DNA from: Novilysobacter_A longmucuonensis
Lineage (GTDB): Bacteria; Pseudomonadota; Gammaproteobacteria; Xanthomonadales; Xanthomonadaceae
Assembly: GCF_046600735.1 (NCBI RefSeq)
Contig: NZ_JBJMAW010000010.1
Span: forward strand, 1 to 64,000
DNA length: 64,000 nucleotides
Direction: 5' to 3'
Shown here: in pieces, positions 59,659-64,000 of the stretch
Numbering within the stretch: position 1 is the stretch's first letter
Layout: each line of letters opens with the position of its first letter
Translations under genes and position numbers: made by a program
Notes under the pieces: model-generated
The model's database searches: none
Told to the model about the DNA's origin: nothing
Seen by the model: the letters and a program-made list of their open reading frames with translations, nothing else

Positions 59659-60543
59659 TCACTCGTCCTTGGCCGAAAACAACGCGTCGAGCTTGTCCTC
59701 GTACTCGTGATAGCCGAGGAAGTCATACAGCTCCGCGCGGGTCTGCAGGGTGTCGATGATGTGCTTCTGCGTGCCGTCGCGCCGCACCGTCTCGTAGAAG
59801 TGCAGCGCTGCCTTGTTCATCGCGCGGTAGGCGCCACAGCAGTACAGGGCGATGTCGACGCCGGCCTCGCGCAGCTCGTCGGTAGTGAAGAACGGGGTCG
59901 AGCCGAATTCGGTCAGGTTGGCCAGGATCGGTACCTTCACCGCCTGCTTGAACCGGCGGTAGTCCTCCAGTGAGCGCATCGCTTCGGGAAAGATCATGTC
60001 GGCACCGGCCTCGACGTAGGCCACCGCGCGCTCGATCGCCGCATCGATCCCTTCGACGGCCGCGGCGTCGGTACGCGCCATGATCACGAAGCCGGCATCA
60101 ACGCGCGCATCGACCGCGGTCTTGACCCGGTCGACCATCTCGCCGCGCGGCACCACCTCCTTGCCGGGACGGTGGCCGCAGCGCTTCTGCCCGACCTGGT
60201 CCTCCATGTGCACCGCGGCCACGCCGACGCGCTCGAAAGATCTGATCGTACGCGCGATGTTGAATGCGCCGCCCCAGCCGGTATCGATGTCGACCAGCAA
60301 CGGCATCCCGGTGGCATCGACGATCCGGCGCGCGTCGGTGAGCACGTCTTCCATCGTGCTGATGCCGAGGTCGGGCATGCCCAGCGAGTTGGCCGCGACG
60401 CCACCACCGGACAAGTACAGCGCCTTGTAACCGACGCGCCTGGCCATCAGGCCGGCGTAGGCGGTGATCGCGCCCATGACCTGCAGCGGGGCTTCCTGTT
60501 CGATCGCGGCGCGGAAACGTACGCCTGCGGACTCTCGTGACAT
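59659..60543 (-). CDS. prpB: 2-Methylisocitrate lyase
   Basis: A 294-residue member of the isocitrate lyase/PEP mutase family that splits 2-methylisocitrate into pyruvate and succinate. The catalytic Cys lies in VGQKRCGHRPGKEVVP, and the metal-binding Asp in LLVDIDTGWGGAFNIARTI. The length is that of the bacterial PrpB. The promoter region contains the GTAG palindrome at 60553-60617. First gene of prpB-prpC. Confidence 0.94.
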   Translation of the reverse strand: MSRESAGVRFRAAIEQEAPLQVMGAITAYAGLMARRVGYKALYLSGGGVAANSLGMPDLGISTMEDVLTDARRIVDATGMPLLVDIDTGWGGAFNIARTIRSFERVGVAAVHMEDQVGQKRCGHRPGKEVVPRGEMVDRVKTAVDARVDAGFVIMARTDAAAVEGIDAAIERAVAYVEAGADMIFPEAMRSLEDYRRFKQAVKVPILANLTEFGSTPFFTTDELREAGVDIALYCCGAYRAMNKAALHFYETVRRDGTQKHIIDTLQTRAELYDFLGYHEYEDKLDALFSAKDE

Positions 60544-60552
60544 TGCGTACCT

Positions 60553-60617
60553 CGTAGGGCGGGTTTCAACCCGCCATGTCTGACCGCGAAAGGTGGCGGG
60601 TTGAAACCCGCCCTACG
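60553..60617. repeat. GTAGGGCGGG-type palindrome with perfect 24-bp arms
   Basis: Arms 60553-60576 and 60594-60617 are exact reverse complements (core GTAGGGCGGGTTTCAACCCG) with a 17-base loop. It sits between mdh and prpB on the same strand. The core differs from the GTAGGAGC elements, so it is a separate family. Confidence 0.82.
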
Positions 60618-60649
60618 CAACGAAGGCGACCGGAGTCGCCTTCGCTTTC

Positions 60650-61633
60650 TTACAGCAAGTGCGCCACCCCAGCGCGCTCTTCCTCAAGTTCAGCCAGGGT
60701 CTTGTCCATCCGCTCGCGCGAGAAGGCGTCGATCTCCAGGCCTTCGATGCGGGTGTACTCGCCGTTTTCGGTAGTCACCGGGACGCCGTAGATCACACCC
60801 TCGGGGATGTCGTAGCTGCCATCGGACGGCACGCCCATCGTCACCCACTTGCCGTTGCTGCCCAGTACCCAGTCGCGGACGTGGTCGATCGCGGCATTGG
60901 CCGCCGAGGCCGCCGAGGACAGGCCGCGTGCTTCGATGACCGCCGCGCCGCGTTTGCCGACCTGCGGGATGAAACTGTCGCTGTTCCAGCTCGCGTCACC
61001 GATCTTGTCTTTCAGCGACTGGCCGTTGACCGTGGCGAAGCGGTAGTCCGGATACATGGTCGGGCTATGGTTGCCCCACACGATCAGCTTCTCGATGTCG
61101 CCCACGGCGACGCCCGCTTTCGATGCCAGCTGCGACAGTGCGCGGTTGTGGTCCAGGCGCAGCATGGCGGTGAAGTTGGCCGCCTTCAGATCCTTTGCTG
61201 ACTTCATCGCGATGTAGGCGTTGGTGTTGGCCGGGTTGCCGACCACCAGCACCTTGACCTCGCGCGAGGCGACCTTGTTCAGCGCCGCGCCCTGGGCGGT
61301 GAAGATCTTGGCGTTTTCCAGCAGCAGGTCCTTGCGCTCCATGCCGGGACCGCGCGGACGCGCGCCGACCAGCAGGGCGATGTCGGCGTCCTTGAACGCG
61401 ACCTCGGCGTCGGCGGTGCCGACCATGCCGGCCAGCAGCGGGAACGCGCAATCTTCCAGTTCCATCATCACGCCCTTGAGCGCGGCCTGGGCCTTGTCCA
61501 TCGGCAGCTCGAGCATCTGCAGGATCATCGGCTGGTCCTTGCCGAGCATCTCGCCGGAGGCGATGCGGAACAGCAGCGAATAGCCGATCTGGCCGGCAGC
61601 TCCGGTGACGGCAACGCGGATGGGGGTTTTCAT
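60650..61633 (-). CDS. mdh: Malate dehydrogenase
   Basis: A 327-residue NAD-dependent malate dehydrogenase of the TCA cycle (the long, cytosolic-type bacterial form). The NAD loop is VAVTGAAGQIGYSLLFRIA, the substrate Arg is in VGARPRGPGMERKDLL, and the catalytic His in VWGNHSPTMYPD. ATG 61633 has GGAG upstream; an in-frame start at 61645 adds four residues. It stands upstream of prpB, separated by a GTAG palindrome. Confidence 0.95.
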   Translation of the reverse strand: MKTPIRVAVTGAAGQIGYSLLFRIASGEMLGKDQPMILQMLELPMDKAQAALKGVMMELEDCAFPLLAGMVGTADAEVAFKDADIALLVGARPRGPGMERKDLLLENAKIFTAQGAALNKVASREVKVLVVGNPANTNAYIAMKSAKDLKAANFTAMLRLDHNRALSQLASKAGVAVGDIEKLIVWGNHSPTMYPDYRFATVNGQSLKDKIGDASWNSDSFIPQVGKRGAAVIEARGLSSAASAANAAIDHVRDWVLGSNGKWVTMGVPSDGSYDIPEGVIYGVPVTTENGEYTRIEGLEIDAFSRERMDKTLAELEEERAGVAHLL

Positions 61634-61779
61634 GGGGAACTCCAATGAAGCGGGGAACGGGGAAAAGGGGACAGGGGAATGGCGGGTATCGCGGTCGCAG
61701 AAGCGGCGTCGATTTCAGGCGGGAAGGACTTGCCATTCTGTGTTCCCTGCTCCCGATTCCCGCCTCTTCTCCTTTACCG

Positions 61780-63012
61780 TCAGGCCAGTTCCGCAAAAAA
61801 CTCGGCAAAGCGCTGCATCCCCGGCGCCAGCTGCGGCGTCGGGCAGGTGTAGCTGATGCGCAGGCTGCGCGGCTCGCCGAATGCCGAGCCCGGTACGCAG
61901 GCGACGCCCTTGGCTTCCAGCAGTGCGCTGCAGAACTCGACGTCGTTGCCGACCTTCAACCCGCTCGGGCCGTGGGTCTTGCCGAATGCGGCACTGATGT
62001 CGGGGAACACGTAGAACGCGCCCTGCGGACGCGGACAGACCACGCCCGGGATCGAGTTCATCACGTCCATGACCTGGTCGCGCTTGGCCTGGAACTCCGC
62101 GCACTTCCCGGTCGGCACGTCCTGCGGCCCGGACAGCGCGGCGACCGCGGCGGCGCTGACGATCTCCGGCAGGTTGGTGATGTGGTTGGAGTTCATCGTG
62201 GTCACCGCCTGCGCGACGACCTCCGGGCCGGCCATGAAGCCGACCCGCCAACCCGGCATGCCATAGGTCTTGGACAGCGAGTCAACGAAGATCACCCGGT
62301 CGAGCAGTTCGGGCCGCGCATGCACGAAGTTGTGGTAACCGACACCGTCGAACACCATGCGGTTGTAGATATCGTCGGTGATGATCCAGGTGTCCGGATA
62401 CTTCGCGATGACATCAGCCAGTGCGTCGATCTCGTCCCTGCCGTAGACCATGCCGGTCGGGTTGGACGGGTTGTTGAACAGGAACACCCGAGGCTTTTTC
62501 GCCAGCGCCGCGTCGAGCTGCGCCGGGGTCAGTTTGTAGTCCTGCTCGGGCGGGCACGGCAGCAGCTCGACCTTGGCATCGAGGATCTCGGCGATGTCCA
62601 GGTAGCTGGTCCAGTACGGGGTCGGGAACGCGATCGTGTCGCCCTCGTCCAGCAGCGCCTCGGCCAGGTTGTACAGCACGTGCTTGGCGCCGATGCCGGT
62701 GGCGAGGTTGACCCGGCCGTAGCCGGTCAGTCCGATCTTGCTGATGTGCTCCAGGAACGCATCGAGCATCGCGTCGCTGCCGCGGTTGCTGCCGTACTGG
62801 CCGCTGTCATGGGCCAGCGCCTGCCGCGCGGCCTCGTAGACGTGTTCGCCGGGCAAAAAGTTGGGCACGCCGATCGAGAAGCTGATGATGTCGCGGCCTT
62901 CGGCCTTGAGGCGCTTGGCCTTTTCGGCAATCTGCATGATCGCGCTGGGCTTGGCGCGACCGATGCGCCGGGCGAGCTGGGGGGGCATCGCGGTGACCTC
63001 GTGGGGGTTCAT
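61780..63012 (-). CDS. PLP-dependent aminotransferase (aspartate aminotransferase type)
   Basis: A 410-residue class I aminotransferase of the subgroup I-gamma type. The PLP Lys is in VDSLSKTYGMPGWRVGF, with Asn in NNPSNPTGMVYG and the cofactor Tyr/Asp in WIITDDIYNRMVF; the substrate Arg is in SLRISYTC. It probably exchanges amino groups between aspartate (and related acids) and 2-oxoglutarate. It is a single gene between mdh and the cyclophilin gene on the same strand. Confidence 0.9.
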   Translation of the reverse strand: MNPHEVTAMPPQLARRIGRAKPSAIMQIAEKAKRLKAEGRDIISFSIGVPNFLPGEHVYEAARQALAHDSGQYGSNRGSDAMLDAFLEHISKIGLTGYGRVNLATGIGAKHVLYNLAEALLDEGDTIAFPTPYWTSYLDIAEILDAKVELLPCPPEQDYKLTPAQLDAALAKKPRVFLFNNPSNPTGMVYGRDEIDALADVIAKYPDTWIITDDIYNRMVFDGVGYHNFVHARPELLDRVIFVDSLSKTYGMPGWRVGFMAGPEVVAQAVTTMNSNHITNLPEIVSAAAVAALSGPQDVPTGKCAEFQAKRDQVMDVMNSIPGVVCPRPQGAFYVFPDISAAFGKTHGPSGLKVGNDVEFCSALLEAKGVACVPGSAFGEPRSLRISYTCPTPQLAPGMQRFAEFFAELA

Positions 63013-63110
63013 GGGCGGCCGCGAGCGTTGCTGAACAGCGGCCGGATCGAGCCGGAAAATGGTAACACGGCCATTGTTTGCGGCCGGTCTCTCGAGGCCT
63101 GCCCCACCTG

Positions 63111-63180
63111 TAGGAGCGGCTTCAGCCGCGATCGAAAACCGGCGCTGGCGAACATGCGTTCGCGGCTGAAGCCGCTCCTA
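63111..63180. repeat. REP pair with perfect 21-bp arms
   Basis: Arms 63111-63131 and 63160-63180 are exact reverse complements (core TAGGAGCGGCTTCAGCCGCG) with a 28-base loop, between the cyclophilin and the aminotransferase gene. Confidence 0.83.
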
Positions 63181-63221
63181 AGGGGAGCCGGACCCGCGTA
63201 CCGCCGGATCCGGCCATCGCG

Positions 63222-63728
<507 letters not shown>

Positions 63729-63868
63729 TACCTGCTCCTTGGAAGATTGGGCGAATTGAAGTGGGGGCGAACTGGATGGCACCACGGCGCCCGCTCTGCA
63801 GGTGAACGGGCGATTGGCAAGGATACCGCAGCCATTCACCAAGACCGGCAGGCCGCGGCACGCGCAGG

Positions 63869-63874
63869 TATAAT
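63869..63874 (+). promoter_or_regulatory. -10 element of the typA promoter
   Basis: A perfect TATAAT preceded by GCAGG lies 46 bp before the typA ATG. A convincing -35 is not apparent. Confidence 0.5.
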
Positions 63875-63919
63875 GGCCGGCTTCTTCCTGCTTGAGCGCC
63901 GGTCCTCCGGCCTGTCCGC

Positions 63920-64000
63920 ATGTCCGCATCCCTGTCCGTTGAACGCCTGCGCAATATCGCCATCGTCGCCCACGTCGACCATGGCAAGACCACCCTGGTC
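63920..64000 (+). CDS. typA: Translational GTPase TypA/BipA, first 27 codons
   Basis: The frame from ATG 63920 reads SASLSVERLRNIAIVAHVDH followed by GKTTLV and runs off the window. HVDHGKTTL is the G1 loop of translation-factor GTPases, and LRNIAIVAHVDHGKTTL is the TypA/BipA form. The protein is a ribosome-associated GTPase needed for growth under stress and ribosome assembly in the cold. Confidence 0.85.
   Translation, partial: MSASLSVERLRNIAIVAHVDHGKTTLV

Overview
This window is GC-rich chromosomal DNA of a gammaproteobacterium of the Xanthomonadaceae type (Lysobacter, Luteimonas, Pseudoxanthomonas or Stenotrophomonas; the genus cannot be settled from sequence alone). The evidence is the folC-dedD-cvpA-purF block, an S46 dipeptidyl-peptidase, a Clp/CRP-type operator, a Zur-type zinc locus, and abundant palindromic repeats that begin with GTAG. 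No rRNA, tRNA or CRISPR array was seen, and the window contains no prophage structural module.

Positions 1-23,100 are accessory in character, with long gene-poor gaps and several gene relics. An AraC regulator lies upstream of a secreted serine hydrolase. They are followed by a Kef-type antiporter, a relic of an M23 peptidase that runs in frame into a DUF418 membrane protein gene, a broken DUF389 gene, and a hybrid sensor kinase convergent with a catalase. A RES/Xre toxin-antitoxin pair comes next. Three 176-residue phage-tail-collar proteins plus a GNAT acetyltransferase are then read divergently from a 1769-residue Ig-repeat autotransporter, across a region holding a perfect TGTGA-N6-TCACA site. 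The segment closes with an N-terminally truncated integrase. An 83-bp direct repeat occurs at position 30 and again at 22,968.

Positions 23,400-31,200 hold a TlpA-like thiol reductase, an ECF sigma factor with an overlapping membrane-protein gene (probable anti-sigma factor), a second secreted serine hydrolase, ribosomal protein THX, and a zinc cluster: MerC-domain protein, ZnuD-like TonB receptor with an acidic/His tract, and Zur.

Positions 31,200-47,000 are core metabolism: gltX, lpxH, a DUF455 protein, purF, cvpA, a DedD-like SPOR protein, folC, a histidine phosphatase, serA, an S46 peptidase, tdh and kbl. Gaps here carry GTAG palindromes, three of which supply the TAG stop codon of the adjoining gene.

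Positions 46,700-51,900 contain three OmpA-family genes, two of them near-identical tandem copies, a small secreted protein sharing a 44-residue module with the first OmpA protein, and a pseudouridine synthase. Positions 52,000-64,000 hold propionate catabolism (prpD, and prpB-prpC followed by a potassium-channel gene), a frameshifted DODA dioxygenase, a FadH-like reductase, a SleB-type hydrolase, malate dehydrogenase, an aspartate aminotransferase, a cyclophilin, and the first 27 codons of typA/bipA.
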